Shown: positions 17,120 to 26,103 of the stretch, piece by piece | Position numbering within the stretch: the first letter of the stretch is position 1 | Layout: each line of letters begins with the position of its first letter | NCBI GenBank assembly: GCA_902517315.1 | Contig: CABYBP010000007.1 | Coordinates: 1-46,959 of the forward strand | Source of the DNA: an uncultured Alphaproteobacteria bacterium | GTDB taxonomy: Bacteria > Pseudomonadota > Alphaproteobacteria > HIMB59 > GCA-002718135 | Direction: 5' to 3' | DNA length: 46,959 nt | The notes under the pieces: model-generated | What the model was told of the DNA's origin: nothing | The model's input: the letters and a program-made list of their open reading frames with translations, nothing else | Databases searched by the model: none | Translations under genes and position numbers: made by a program

Positions 17120-18280
17120 TTAATTATTTCTAGATGCAAATAAAGAAACTACTAAAACAATAATTAAAAGTGGAACACATAAAAGATTTATAACAGTCCA
17201 ATTTGAAAAATATAAAAGAAAACCAGCGGATAATGATCCTATACCTTGAGTAGAGAAAACAATAAAATCATTAAGACCTTGCGCTGTAAATTTATCCTTT
17301 TCTTTGTAAGACACAACTAACAAACTTGAACCCGAAACAAATAAAAAATTCCAGCCAACACCAAGTAATATTAAACCTATCATATAAGAATAATAAAAAT
17401 CAAAGAACGTATTAGTTAATATACTTAAAAACAAAATAACTACTCCTGCATATATAATATTGGTGTTTCCAAACTTTTTAATTAAATCTCCAGAAAACAG
17501 AGAGGGTAAAAACATACCTATGACGTGTAGTTGAATTACGATACTGGTTTCAAATAAAGTAAATTTATTAACAAGATGCATATGTAAAGGAGTAGCGGTC
17601 ATAATTATAGCCATTGTAAAATAACCAAGACCAGCACTTACGATTGATTGTATAATTTTAATATTTTTTAAGAGTTTGAAAATTGTTTCAATTTCAAATT
17701 TACTTTGATTATTAGAAGTTTTCGTTTCTTTATAAAAAAGAAGAACAAAAAAAGGAATAATTGCTGTAAAAGATAAGAAAATATAACTGCCAAGAAATAA
17801 ATTACTAGGAAAAAAATCTTTAAAATATTCTGCAAAATTAGAAGAAAGTAATGCAGAGACTATACCTAATAATAATATAATTGAGATAGATCTTGGAATA
17901 AATTCTTTGGCAACTGACTCAGATGCAGCAAATCGATACTGATGAATAAAAGCTTGTGAGATACCAATTAAAAAATTACCTAATGCAAAAATAAAAAAAT
18001 TTTCCAAATAAATTGCAAGTGAACACATTATTAAAGCTAGACAACTTAAAAGAGATGAAAATAAAAATCCTTTCTGTCTCCCCCAGATGCTCATAAACCT
18101 AGATGCAATAAGTGCACTTATTGCTATACCTATAATCATTAATGTCATTGGCACTGTTGCTAATGAATCTTTCATCATTATTTGAGAAGTAATTATTCCA
18201 CCTAATAAAACTACAGCCATAGGTGGAAAAGCTGCAATTGTAGAAGATATACAAATAACAATAAAATTTTTATTCAACAT
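17120..18280 (-). CDS. major facilitator superfamily transporter
   Basis: An inner-membrane carrier of about 386 residues with twelve predicted helices in two halves. A loop with RFMSIWGRQKGFLFSS after helix 2 is the degenerate MFS A-motif (G-x-x-x-D-R-x-G-R-R in the classic form). I choose the ATG at 18280, which begins just before helix 1 (MLNKNFIVICISSTIAAF); a GTG at 18328 would add 16 polar residues, and neither has a strong ribosome site. The downstream dehydrogenase on the same strand suggests linked function. The substrate is unknown. Confidence 0.82.
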   Translation of the reverse strand: MLNKNFIVICISSTIAAFPPMAVVLLGGIITSQIMMKDSLATVPMTLMIIGIAISALIASRFMSIWGRQKGFLFSSLLSCLALIMCSLAIYLENFFIFALGNFLIGISQAFIHQYRFAASESVAKEFIPRSISIILLLGIVSALLSSNFAEYFKDFFPSNLFLGSYIFLSFTAIIPFFVLLFYKETKTSNNQSKFEIETIFKLLKNIKIIQSIVSAGLGYFTMAIIMTATPLHMHLVNKFTLFETSIVIQLHVIGMFLPSLFSGDLIKKFGNTNIIYAGVVILFLSILTNTFFDFYYSYMIGLILLGVGWNFLFVSGSSLLVVSYKEKDKFTAQGLNDFIVFSTQGIGSLSAGFLLYFSNWTVINLLCVPLLIIVLVVSLFASRNN

Positions 18281-18398
18281 TACAAAAGATAATTTCTGAT
18301 TAGTTATATTAATTTGATCACATGTCACTCTTTGATTTATAATAAAAGTTAATAAAATTATTAAGTAGACAATATTTGCTATTAAGATAAAAATAATT

Positions 18399-19298
18399 AT
18401 GGTTTCAAGTCATGACTTTGTAGATGATAAAAGAAATAAAAATATTAAAATTTATATCAACGGAAAATTTTATAAAAGAAAAGATGCCAAAATATCAGTT
18501 TTTGATTCCTCAACAATGCTTGGGGATGGTATCTGGGACTCATTAAGATATCATAATAATAATTTTATTTTTCTAAAAGAACATCTAGACAGGCTATATA
18601 AAGATGCAAAGCTTATTGACTTAAAAATACATTTAACCCGTAAAAAACTTTCAGAAGAACTGATAAAGACTATCAAAATAAATAAAATGAAAACAGATGT
18701 TCATTTAAGAATAATTGTTTCTAGAGGTATTAAATCAACACCTTATCAATCACCTAAAGTTACAATATCCAAACCTACTATAATCATAATCCCTGAATAT
18801 AAAAAACCAGATATTGAAGCATACAAGAAAGGATTAAAATTGGTTACAGTAAAAACTATCAGGGGTCCAATCAACGTTCAAAATCCACAAATAAATTCAC
18901 TTAGTAAATTAAATTGTATATTAGCATGTATTGAAGCTAATAAAAAGAATGCTGATGAAGCACTAATGTTTGATATTAATGGAAATATTGCAACAAATAA
19001 TAGTACGCATTTCTTCTTTGTAAAAAATAATACTGTCTTTACCTCAACAGGAAAATATTGTGTTACAGGAATTACAAGACAGAAAATAATAGATATTTGT
19101 AAAAAAAATAAAATAAAAGTAAAAGAAAAAAATTTTAAATTAAAAGAAGTATTAAATGCAGATGAAGCATTTTGTACTGGATCTTTTGCAGGAATTGTAC
19201 CAGTAAATCAAATAAATAAAAAAAAATACTCATTAGAGAAAAATTCTATTACTAAAGAATTAACTAATTTTTATAATAACTTATTTTTACATGATTAA
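18399..19298 (+). CDS. class IV PLP aminotransferase (branched-chain/D-amino acid type)
   Basis: A fold-type IV transaminase of 299 residues. Visible family features are the N-terminal INGKF...ISVFDSSTMLGDGIWDSLR block, the RLYKDAKLI segment, the PLP lysine in SLSKLNCILA (about 172), ADEALMFDINGNIATNNSTHFF, and TGITRQKII with the following FCTGSFAGIVPV phosphate-binding part. It acts in the cytoplasm, transferring an amino group between an amino acid and 2-oxoglutarate or pyruvate. It begins a plus-strand run, its stop overlaps the sulfotransferase-like gene by 8 bp, and plants carry a fused version of these two domains. The amino acid substrate is not known. Confidence 0.85.
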   Translation: MVSSHDFVDDKRNKNIKIYINGKFYKRKDAKISVFDSSTMLGDGIWDSLRYHNNNFIFLKEHLDRLYKDAKLIDLKIHLTRKKLSEELIKTIKINKMKTDVHLRIIVSRGIKSTPYQSPKVTISKPTIIIIPEYKKPDIEAYKKGLKLVTVKTIRGPINVQNPQINSLSKLNCILACIEANKKNADEALMFDINGNIATNNSTHFFFVKNNTVFTSTGKYCVTGITRQKIIDICKKNKIKVKEKNFKLKEVLNADEAFCTGSFAGIVPVNQINKKKYSLEKNSITKELTNFYNNLFLHD

Positions 19299-20004
19299 TT
19301 TATTTGTTTGGTCTGGACCCAGAAATATTAGTACTGCATTGATGCGATCTTTTGAAAATAGAAAGGATACAAAGGTTTATGATGAGCCTTTTTATGCATA
19401 TTATCTAAACAAAACTAATTTAAATCATCCAATGAAAGATAAAATTATAAATCACTATCATACCAATGAAGATGAGGTTATTAATTTAATCACTAAAGAA
19501 GATAATAATTATCAAATATTTTATCAAAAACATATGACTCATCATATTTTAGATGAAACACGCTTAGATTGGATCGATAAAGGTATAAATTGCTTTTTAA
19601 TCCGTGATCCCGCTAAAGTAATTAGCTCATATTTAAAAAAAAATACTTTAAAATCAATTCAAGATGTAGGTTTTAAAAAACTTTATGAAATTTTTAAATT
19701 ATTAAATTCAAAAGAACCTATAATAATAAACTCTGATTATTTATTAGTAAATCCTGAGAAGTATTTAAAAATTTTGTGTCAAAAATTAAATTTAGATTTT
19801 GATCAAAACATGCTTAATTGGCCAAAAGGCTATAGAGAAACCGATGGTATATGGTCTAAAGTTTGGTATCAAGATGTAATTTCCTCTACTACTTTTAACA
19901 CTAAAAATTCTAAAGAATATATAGTACCAAAAACTTATGAAAATATTTATAAGGAATGTTTAGACATATATGAAGAAATTAACAAGTATGCAATTAAAGT
20001 ATGA
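19291..20004 (+). CDS. sulfotransferase-fold protein
   Basis: A 237-residue P-loop protein. The N-terminus INLFVWSGPRNISTALMRSFE resembles the 5'-phosphosulfate-binding loop of PAPS-dependent sulfotransferases, and CFLIRDPAKVISSYLKK resembles the 3'-phosphate-binding motif. EPFYAYY follows the loop as in the related plant family called branched-chain-aminotransferase-like. It overlaps the aminotransferase gene by 8 bp at one end and the hydratase gene by 4 bp at the other, so translation is probably coupled. Whether it really transfers sulfate, or uses the fold for another nucleotide-dependent reaction, is open. Confidence 0.7.
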   Translation: MINLFVWSGPRNISTALMRSFENRKDTKVYDEPFYAYYLNKTNLNHPMKDKIINHYHTNEDEVINLITKEDNNYQIFYQKHMTHHILDETRLDWIDKGINCFLIRDPAKVISSYLKKNTLKSIQDVGFKKLYEIFKLLNSKEPIIINSDYLLVNPEKYLKILCQKLNLDFDQNMLNWPKGYRETDGIWSKVWYQDVISSTTFNTKNSKEYIVPKTYENIYKECLDIYEEINKYAIKV

Positions 20005-20795
20005 ATAAAGAAGATATTCAAGAAGCATCAAAAATTTTATTTGAACATAGATTGAATAAGACTGGCTTAATTTCTTTAAAAAATCTAGAACCTCAAACAA
20101 TTGATGAAGCTTATGCAATTCAAGAAAATTTAAAACTTAGATACTTAGAACTGAAAGATAATATTTGTATTGGGAAAAAAATTGGCGCCACATCTCTAAC
20201 AGCACAAGAGGTTTTAAATATGAGCGAACCTTTTTATGGGAATTTATTCAGCAGATACAGTTTAGTTAACGCAAAAAAGTTAAATGCTAAAAATTTTTTT
20301 GAACCATATGCAGAACCAGAAATAAGTTTTAGAATTAAAGAAGATATAGATATCTCAAAAGCACCCTACACTATAGACGATATAGATTTATTATTAGACG
20401 GATTAGTATGCTCAATTGAAATAAACGATTTTAGATTTGCTAAACCATTACCTGAAATTGGTGCAAGAAATGTTATCTCAACAAATGGGGCATCTGAATT
20501 CTGGTTACGTAATGAAAAAATATATAATATTAATGATGTCAATCTCAATGATCTTGAGGTCACACTATTTATAGATAACAAAATAATGGATTCAGGAAAT
20601 ACCAAGAATGTTTTGAATAACCCTTTAAATGCCGTTTTATGGCTAATCAATAATCTTGCAAAAAAAGGGGAGATACTTCTAAAAGGTCAATTTATTTCTT
20701 CTGGCTCATGCACTAAGCCATCAAAAATTTATTCTGGTAATCACATAAAGGCTCAATTTGATCAACTAGGAGATATTGAATTTCAATTTATTTAA
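20001..20795 (+). CDS. 2-keto-4-pentenoate hydratase/fumarylacetoacetate hydrolase-family protein
   Basis: A 264-residue member of the MhpD-type hydratase family, in which a divalent metal binds a 2-keto acid. Matching blocks are IGKKIGATS, EPFYGNLFS, EPEISFRI (metal-ligand Glu pair), CSIEINDFRF, SGNTKNVLNNPLNAVLWL, and FISSGSCTKP near the C-terminus. The start overlaps the previous stop (ATGA type). With the neighbouring aminotransferase a plausible scheme is transamination to a keto acid followed by hydration, but the true compound is unknown. Decarboxylases of catechol meta-cleavage share this fold and are the main alternative. Confidence 0.78.
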   Translation: MNKEDIQEASKILFEHRLNKTGLISLKNLEPQTIDEAYAIQENLKLRYLELKDNICIGKKIGATSLTAQEVLNMSEPFYGNLFSRYSLVNAKKLNAKNFFEPYAEPEISFRIKEDIDISKAPYTIDDIDLLLDGLVCSIEINDFRFAKPLPEIGARNVISTNGASEFWLRNEKIYNINDVNLNDLEVTLFIDNKIMDSGNTKNVLNNPLNAVLWLINNLAKKGEILLKGQFISSGSCTKPSKIYSGNHIKAQFDQLGDIEFQFI

Positions 20796-20809
20796 ATTAT
20801 TTTTTTAAT

Positions 20810-21172
20810 ATGACTACTAAAGTTTATTTTAATAATTCATGCAGCATTTGTAGATTTGAGATAAACCATTACAAGAAACAAGAAAATAGTCTTGAATGGA
20901 TTGATATTAGTTCAGAAAAACAATCAAAAAAAGATACTAATAAAAATGCTAAAGAATTGCTTAGACGTTTACATACTATCAAAGATAATAAAGTTTATAG
21001 TGGTGTTGACGCATTTATTGAAATGTGGTCAGAAATTCCAAGATACAGTTTTTTGGCTCAAATAATAAGAAAACCTATAATTTATCACGTTTCGTGGTTT
21101 TTATATGAAGTTTTTGCACTAATTCTATTTTACAAAAACAAGAATCAGCTAAATAGAATAGAAAGAATATAA
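20810..21172 (+). CDS. DCC-family (DUF393) thiol-disulfide oxidoreductase-like protein
   Basis: A 120-residue protein with a thioredoxin-like fold. The family signature near the N-terminus is present as VYFNNSCSICRFEI, where a C-x-x-C pair follows Asn in the place of the usual Asp. A hydrophobic segment near residues 95-112 may bind the membrane. The family is predicted to handle thiols, but physiological partners are poorly known. The gene is followed with no gap by a PsiE-like membrane protein gene. Confidence 0.75.
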   Translation: MTTKVYFNNSCSICRFEINHYKKQENSLEWIDISSEKQSKKDTNKNAKELLRRLHTIKDNKVYSGVDAFIEMWSEIPRYSFLAQIIRKPIIYHVSWFLYEVFALILFYKNKNQLNRIERI

Positions 21173-21559
21173 ATGAATACATATTTTGAATTATTAGAAA
21201 AAATTGTCCTTTCCGTTCTAATCGTTTGTACAATAATTGCTATTGGAATGGAAATACAAGGTATGTTTCTCGTTTATAGAGTTACACTAGCAGATATTCT
21301 TTTATTATTTATTTACATAGAAATAATTGGAATGATTAAAGAATATTGGATTTCAAAAGTAATAAGAATGAGCTATCCACTGTTTATAGCAATGACAGCT
21401 CTTGCAAGAATGATAATTATGCAGAGAAAAGATGTTGATCCCTCAGCTTACGTATATGAGTCTGTAGCAATTTTGATTATAGCAATTGCAATTGTAGTTT
21501 TAAGAGTTCGTCATATGGATATACTCAATAGACGTTCTAAGAAATTATCTGACGATTAA
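21173..21559 (+). CDS. PsiE-like four-helix membrane protein
   Basis: A 128-residue protein with about four membrane helices. The segments LADILLLFIYIEIIGMIKEYW and MTALARMIIMQRKDVDPS resemble the phosphate-starvation-inducible PsiE family. The start directly follows the previous stop, and the next gene begins 11 bp later. Its biochemical function is unknown even in E. coli. No Pho box was recognised upstream, since the gene sits inside a run. Confidence 0.65.
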   Translation: MNTYFELLEKIVLSVLIVCTIIAIGMEIQGMFLVYRVTLADILLLFIYIEIIGMIKEYWISKVIRMSYPLFIAMTALARMIIMQRKDVDPSAYVYESVAILIIAIAIVVLRVRHMDILNRRSKKLSDD

Positions 21560-21570
21560 ATAATTCCATT

Positions 21571-22749
21571 ATGTTTGAATCAAATATCAGCTTTGCTGAG
21601 AAGCAACTCTTATCCTATTTACCCAAAACAGGAAAATATTATGAAAAAAATAGAAATTTTAGCGAAGATAGAAATAATGATAAAACTACATCATTATTAT
21701 CTCCCTTCATAAGATATAGACTAATTTCCGAAGAACAGGTTCTTAAAAAAGTCTTAGAAAAATATGAACTTAGAGATTGTGAAAAATTTATCCAAGAAAT
21801 TTATTGGAGAACGTATTGGAAAGGTTGGCTTGAACATAGGCCATCAGTTTATTCTGATTATTTAGAAGATAGAAATAAATTAATTGAAGAATTTAGTAAT
21901 AAAAAATTTTACTTAAATGCAATTTCTGGAAATACTAATCTCTCATTTTTTAATAATTGGGTAAATAATCTTAAAGAAAATGGATACCTACATAATCATG
22001 TAAGAATGTGGTTTTCATCAATTTGGGTTTTTACTCTTAATTTACCCTGGCAACTTGGAGCTGATTTTTTTATGCAACATTTATTGGATGGTGATCCTGC
22101 TTCTAATACTTTATCATGGAGATGGGTTGCGGGTATACACACTAAAGGGAAAAATTATTTAGCAAGAAAAAGTAATATAGAAAAATATAGTAATATTAAA
22201 ATATCTAGTAATGAAATTTTAAATGAAAATGTACATCCATTAATTGAAGAAAAAATTTATAATGTAAATGAACTACATTTAAATTCTGATTATAATTTAG
22301 AAGAGATAAAATATATTTTAATACCAACCGATGAGTTAAATATTCTAAAAGATTTAAATCATAAAAAAGTGAATATCTTTACAGGTTTACCACTAGAAGA
22401 TTATAATGATCACAATTATTCCGAAAAAATAATCAAACATATTAGAAGTATTTGTATTTCATGTTTTAATGATGATGATTTTTATAAAAATACTAAAATT
22501 GATATTGAATTTGAAAGTTATTTTGAAAATTTAGATAAATGGATAAAAAATTTTCAAATTCAAGAAATATATTTACCCTATGTTACTAAGGGAAATTGGA
22601 AAAAAATTTATAAAAAAATAATTACAAAATACCCGTCTATTAATTTTATAATTTTTAATAGAAAATACGATGTTAATAGTTGGTTTTTTTCAAAAAAAGG
22701 TTATTTCAAATTTAAACAAAATATTCCAAACCTGATTACAAAAATTTAA
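21571..22749 (+). CDS. photolyase/cryptochrome-like FAD-binding protein with unusual domain order
   Basis: The first about 205 residues correspond to the alpha-helical FAD-binding domain of DNA photolyases and cryptochromes: TTSLLSPFIRYRLISE, FIQEIYWRTYWKGWLEHRP, HNHVRMWFSSIWVF, and the flavin-binding LLDGDPASNTLSWRWVAGIHTKGKNYLA stretch, given here as successive parts. The N-terminal antenna domain that precedes it in ordinary photolyases is absent. Instead an alpha/beta-looking domain of about 150 residues follows (about 240-392; KYILIPTDELNIL, VNIFTGL, INFIIFNR). The order therefore looks swapped. Repair activity, light sensing or neither is possible. It lies in a dense plus-strand run with an ABC exporter downstream. 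Confidence 0.75.
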   Translation: MFESNISFAEKQLLSYLPKTGKYYEKNRNFSEDRNNDKTTSLLSPFIRYRLISEEQVLKKVLEKYELRDCEKFIQEIYWRTYWKGWLEHRPSVYSDYLEDRNKLIEEFSNKKFYLNAISGNTNLSFFNNWVNNLKENGYLHNHVRMWFSSIWVFTLNLPWQLGADFFMQHLLDGDPASNTLSWRWVAGIHTKGKNYLARKSNIEKYSNIKISSNEILNENVHPLIEEKIYNVNELHLNSDYNLEEIKYILIPTDELNILKDLNHKKVNIFTGLPLEDYNDHNYSEKIIKHIRSICISCFNDDDFYKNTKIDIEFESYFENLDKWIKNFQIQEIYLPYVTKGNWKKIYKKIITKYPSINFIIFNRKYDVNSWFFSKKGYFKFKQNIPNLITKI

Positions 22750-22752
22750 ATT

Positions 22753-23697
22753 ATGAAGAATATACTTGAGATAAATAATGTAACTAAATTTTATAAAAAT
22801 TCAGTTAAGGCATTAGAAAATGTAAATCTCAATATTAAAGAAGGAGAAATATTTGCTTTACTTGGACCAAATGGTGCAGGAAAATCAACACTGATAAATT
22901 CAATTTGTGGAATAGTAAATTTCAATACAGGAACTATAAAAATAAATAATATGGATATTATTAAAAATTATCGAACTACTAGAAAAATGACAGGTATTGT
23001 TCCTCAAGAATTAAATCTTGAATCTTTTGAAACAATCTGGAATAATGTTAATTACTCAAGAGGTCTTTTTGGAAAGAAGCCAGATCACAATTATATAGAG
23101 AAGCTTTTAAAACAACTAACTTTATGGGACAAAAAAGATAGTAAAATTAAAGAACTATCGGGTGGAATGAAAAGGAGAGTCCTGATAGCTAAAGCTTTAT
23201 CTCACCAACCAAAATTGTTATTTTTAGATGAACCAACAGCTAGTGTTGATGTCGAGTTAAGAAAAGATATGTGGGATGTTGTTAAAAAACTAAATGAAGA
23301 TGGAGTAACAATTATTTTAACCACACACTATATCGAAGAAGCTGAAGAGTTAAGTGATAGAGTGGCAGTGATTAACGACGGTAAAATAATTTTAGTAGAT
23401 GAAAAAGATAAATTAATTAAAAAACTTGGAGAAAAAACAATTAAAATTGAATTACTTGAACCTATTAATAAAATAAATGGTAATTTATCGAAATATAATT
23501 TTACTTTAGATCAAACAAATAAAATTATTTCACATACTTATAATTTAAACTCAGATACAACTGATATTACTGAGCTTCTAAATGATGTAAAAAAAGATGG
23601 TTATGAAATAAAAGATATTAATACTGAGCAAAGTTCATTGGAAGATATTTTTATTAAACTAATAAAGGAAAATAATAATGAATTGGTACGGAATTAA
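22753..23697 (+). CDS. yadG: ABC transporter ATP-binding subunit, YadG-like
   Basis: The ATPase of a type-2 ABC exporter, 314 residues. Motifs seen are Walker A GPNGAGKST, a Q-loop region VPQELNLESFET, the signature LSGGMKRR, Walker B LLFLDEPTA with the catalytic Glu, and the switch His in TTHYIEEAEEL. The segment around the Q-loop (FETIWNNVNYSRGLFG), the VDVELRKDMW block and the roughly 90-residue C-terminal extension resemble E. coli YadG. The permease gene overlaps its end by 20 bp. Cargo is unknown; the YadGH family is thought to export but its substrate has not been settled. Confidence 0.85.
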   Translation: MKNILEINNVTKFYKNSVKALENVNLNIKEGEIFALLGPNGAGKSTLINSICGIVNFNTGTIKINNMDIIKNYRTTRKMTGIVPQELNLESFETIWNNVNYSRGLFGKKPDHNYIEKLLKQLTLWDKKDSKIKELSGGMKRRVLIAKALSHQPKLLFLDEPTASVDVELRKDMWDVVKKLNEDGVTIILTTHYIEEAEELSDRVAVINDGKIILVDEKDKLIKKLGEKTIKIELLEPINKINGNLSKYNFTLDQTNKIISHTYNLNSDTTDITELLNDVKKDGYEIKDINTEQSSLEDIFIKLIKENNNELVRN

Positions 23698-24439
23698 AGC
23701 AATATATATTCATGAAATGGAAAGGTTTAGAAGAACCTTATTTCAAAGTCTTGCCTCGCCAATAATTACAACTTCTCTTTACTTTGTAGTTTTTGGTTCA
23801 GCAATTGGATCAAGAATTACAGAGATAGATGGAATAAATTATGGTTCTTATATTGTGCCAGGAATGATTATGTTAACTATCTTAACTCAATCAATTTCAA
23901 ATGCATCTTTTGCCTTCTATTTTCCAAGATTTACAAATACCATATATGAAATACTTGCTGCTCCATTGTCATCATTTGAGATAGTACTTGGTTTTGTGGG
24001 AGCTGCAGCATCCAAATCTTTAATAATAGGATGTGTTATAATTCTAACGGCCAATTTGTTTGTAGATGTGAGAATAGATCACCCTCTTCTTATGATATTT
24101 TTTTTAATTCTAACATCCATAACTTTTGCTCTATTTGGTTTTATAATAGGAATGTACGCTGAGGGTTTTGAAGGATTACAGATTATTCCAATTCTAGTAA
24201 TTACACCATTAGTTTTCTTAGGAGGAAGTTTTTACTCTATAAATATGCTTCCAGAATTTTGGCAGAAAATTTCATTACTTAATCCAGTATTGTATTTGAT
24301 AAGTGGTTTTAGGTATAGTTTTTATGAAGTCTCTGATGTTTCACTTTTTACAAGCACATTAACTATCATAACAATTTTAATTGGTTGCATAATATTTGTT
24401 ACATATACATTTTCAAAAGGATATAGAATTAAAGATTAA
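23678..24439 (+). CDS. yadH: ABC-2-type transporter permease, YadH-like
   Basis: A 253-residue membrane subunit with six predicted helices, expected to dimerise and pair with the ATPase encoded just upstream. The N-terminal amphipathic part (YIHEMERFRRTLFQSLASPII) and the ABC-2 signature region near IPILVITPLVFLGGSFYSINMLPEFWQKISLLNP (read as consecutive short parts) support the family. The start lies inside the ATPase gene, consistent with translational coupling. The next gene begins directly after its stop. Confidence 0.85.
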   Translation: MNWYGIKAIYIHEMERFRRTLFQSLASPIITTSLYFVVFGSAIGSRITEIDGINYGSYIVPGMIMLTILTQSISNASFAFYFPRFTNTIYEILAAPLSSFEIVLGFVGAAASKSLIIGCVIILTANLFVDVRIDHPLLMIFFLILTSITFALFGFIIGMYAEGFEGLQIIPILVITPLVFLGGSFYSINMLPEFWQKISLLNPVLYLISGFRYSFYEVSDVSLFTSTLTIITILIGCIIFVTYTFSKGYRIKD

Positions 24440-25234
24440 ATGATTGATAGAAATGTAAGTAATGAATTTCAAGAAAATGGAGTTGTATTACTTAAAAAAG
24501 TTATAGATTTGGAATGGATTGATGAACTTAAAAAAGGAATTGAGTGTAATTTTTCAAATCCTAGTAAGTATAAATGTGTATATGAAGAAATTAATGGAAA
24601 AGAAATTTTCTATGATGATTATTGTAATTGGCAAAGAATAAAAGAATATAAAAATTTTATTTTTAATTCTAATATTGCTAAAATTGCTGGGTTATTAATG
24701 CAATCTAAAAAAGTAAATCTATTTCACGAACATGTTTTAATAAAAGAAATAGGATCAAAAAAAAGAACACCATGGCATCAGGATCAAGGTTATTATTGTG
24801 TTCAGGGTAAGGATAATGTCAGTATTTGGATACCAGTTGATAAAATTGATATTAATTCATCAATGGAATTCATACTAGGATCACATAAATGGAATAAAAC
24901 ATTTTTACCTACTAAGTTTAAAGGACATGATTACGTTCATAAAGATGAAGAATTCGAAAAAATCCCAGATATTGAAAGTAATAGAGAGAGTTATCAAATA
25001 ACTTCATATAAATGTAATGTAGGTGATGCAATTGCATTCAATTATGCAACAATTCATGCTGCTTATGGTAATAATTCAAAAAATAGAAGAAGAGCTTTTT
25101 CAGTAAGATTTACCGGTGATGACGCAAGATATATTAAAAGGAAAGGTGAAATGTCTCCCCCATTTCCAAACATTAATCTAAAAAATGATGAAGTTTTAGA
25201 TAGTGAAACTTTTCCAGTCTTAATTTCTTCTTAA
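24440..25234 (+). CDS. phytanoyl-CoA dioxygenase (PhyH)-family Fe(II)/2-oxoglutarate oxygenase
   Basis: A 264-residue jelly-roll oxygenase. The iron facial triad is visible as His and Asp in TPWHQDQGYY and the distal His in TIHAAYGN, and the 2-oxoglutarate-binding Arg is probably in RRAFSVRFTGDD. VSIWIPVDKID and MEFILGSHKW are typical of PhyH relatives. Marine bacteria use many such enzymes to hydroxylate small metabolites, including in choline-type or phosphonate pathways, but the substrate here is not evident. It starts directly after the permease stop and its last 15 bases overlap the convergent transporter gene. Confidence 0.82.
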   Translation: MIDRNVSNEFQENGVVLLKKVIDLEWIDELKKGIECNFSNPSKYKCVYEEINGKEIFYDDYCNWQRIKEYKNFIFNSNIAKIAGLLMQSKKVNLFHEHVLIKEIGSKKRTPWHQDQGYYCVQGKDNVSIWIPVDKIDINSSMEFILGSHKWNKTFLPTKFKGHDYVHKDEEFEKIPDIESNRESYQITSYKCNVGDAIAFNYATIHAAYGNNSKNRRRAFSVRFTGDDARYIKRKGEMSPPFPNINLKNDEVLDSETFPVLISS

Positions 25235-26056
25235 AAAATATATTAAAGGAAGAGCAGTAGCGTACATTATTAAACTATAAATTGCTGCAGGTATTAAATA
25301 AACCGTACTTGCAAAGAAAGTATTAGCTACAACAATTGCTAAAGTTCCATTTTGTAATCCAACTTCCATCAACCAACACCTGAATGTTTCTTTTGATGAT
25401 TTTAAAGTATTAGATAATAAATAAACAATAATCATCATTATAATGTTTAAAAATAACATAACTAAACCTGCTTGCACAAAGTAAGGAATAACATTTTCTC
25501 TTTGAGATAATATTGCTCCAATAAGAACTAAAACAAATAAAATTATCGATATATTTTTTGCTATTTTTTCAAATGAAGATAACATTCCACTTAATAGAAC
25601 ACCAACAATAACTGGTATTGTAACAATTAAAAACATTTGTGATGCAACACTAAATAATGACTGTCCATCATTAATACTACCCATGTCAAGAACACTTAAT
25701 GATATCATTAATATTAATGGAACCGTAACTACGCATAAAATACTGTTTATTGCAGTTAAAGATATTGAAAGAGCAATATTTCCTTTTGCAAATGATGTTA
25801 AAACATTGCTAGTTACACCACCAGGTGCAGCTGCAAGAATCATCACTCCAATAGCTAGCTCGGGAGATAAGGGCCAGAAAATAATAATTATTAATGCAAC
25901 TATTGGAAGAACAATAATTTGAAAAAATAATCCGATAAGAAAATCTCTTGGTTTAAATAAAACTCTAGTAAAATCATTGAGATTTAAACCTAAACCCAAT
26001 GAAAACATAATGAAAGCTAGTGAAAGAGGTAATATTACATCAGTTATAATTCCCAT
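25220..26056 (-). CDS. BASS-family (bile acid:sodium symporter-type) transporter
   Basis: An inner-membrane protein of 278 residues with nine to ten predicted helices. The family core is seen in ILAAAPGGVTSNVLTSFAKGNIALSISLTAI and in GLQNGTLAIVVANTFF (read as successive parts), which provide the crossing unwound helices and sodium sites in structural homologues. The usual function is sodium-driven uptake of organic anions. It is convergent with the PhyH gene and overlaps its end by 15 bp. The substrate is unknown; bacterial members carry keto acids, pantoate and other anions. Confidence 0.85.
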   Translation of the reverse strand: MGIITDVILPLSLAFIMFSLGLGLNLNDFTRVLFKPRDFLIGLFFQIIVLPIVALIIIIFWPLSPELAIGVMILAAAPGGVTSNVLTSFAKGNIALSISLTAINSILCVVTVPLILMISLSVLDMGSINDGQSLFSVASQMFLIVTIPVIVGVLLSGMLSSFEKIAKNISIILFVLVLIGAILSQRENVIPYFVQAGLVMLFLNIIMMIIVYLLSNTLKSSKETFRCWLMEVGLQNGTLAIVVANTFFASTVYLIPAAIYSLIMYATALPLIYFLRRN

Positions 26057-26103
26057 ATTTTTTTATTTATCATTTGTAGGCTTATAAAAAAATACAAATT
26101 TAT

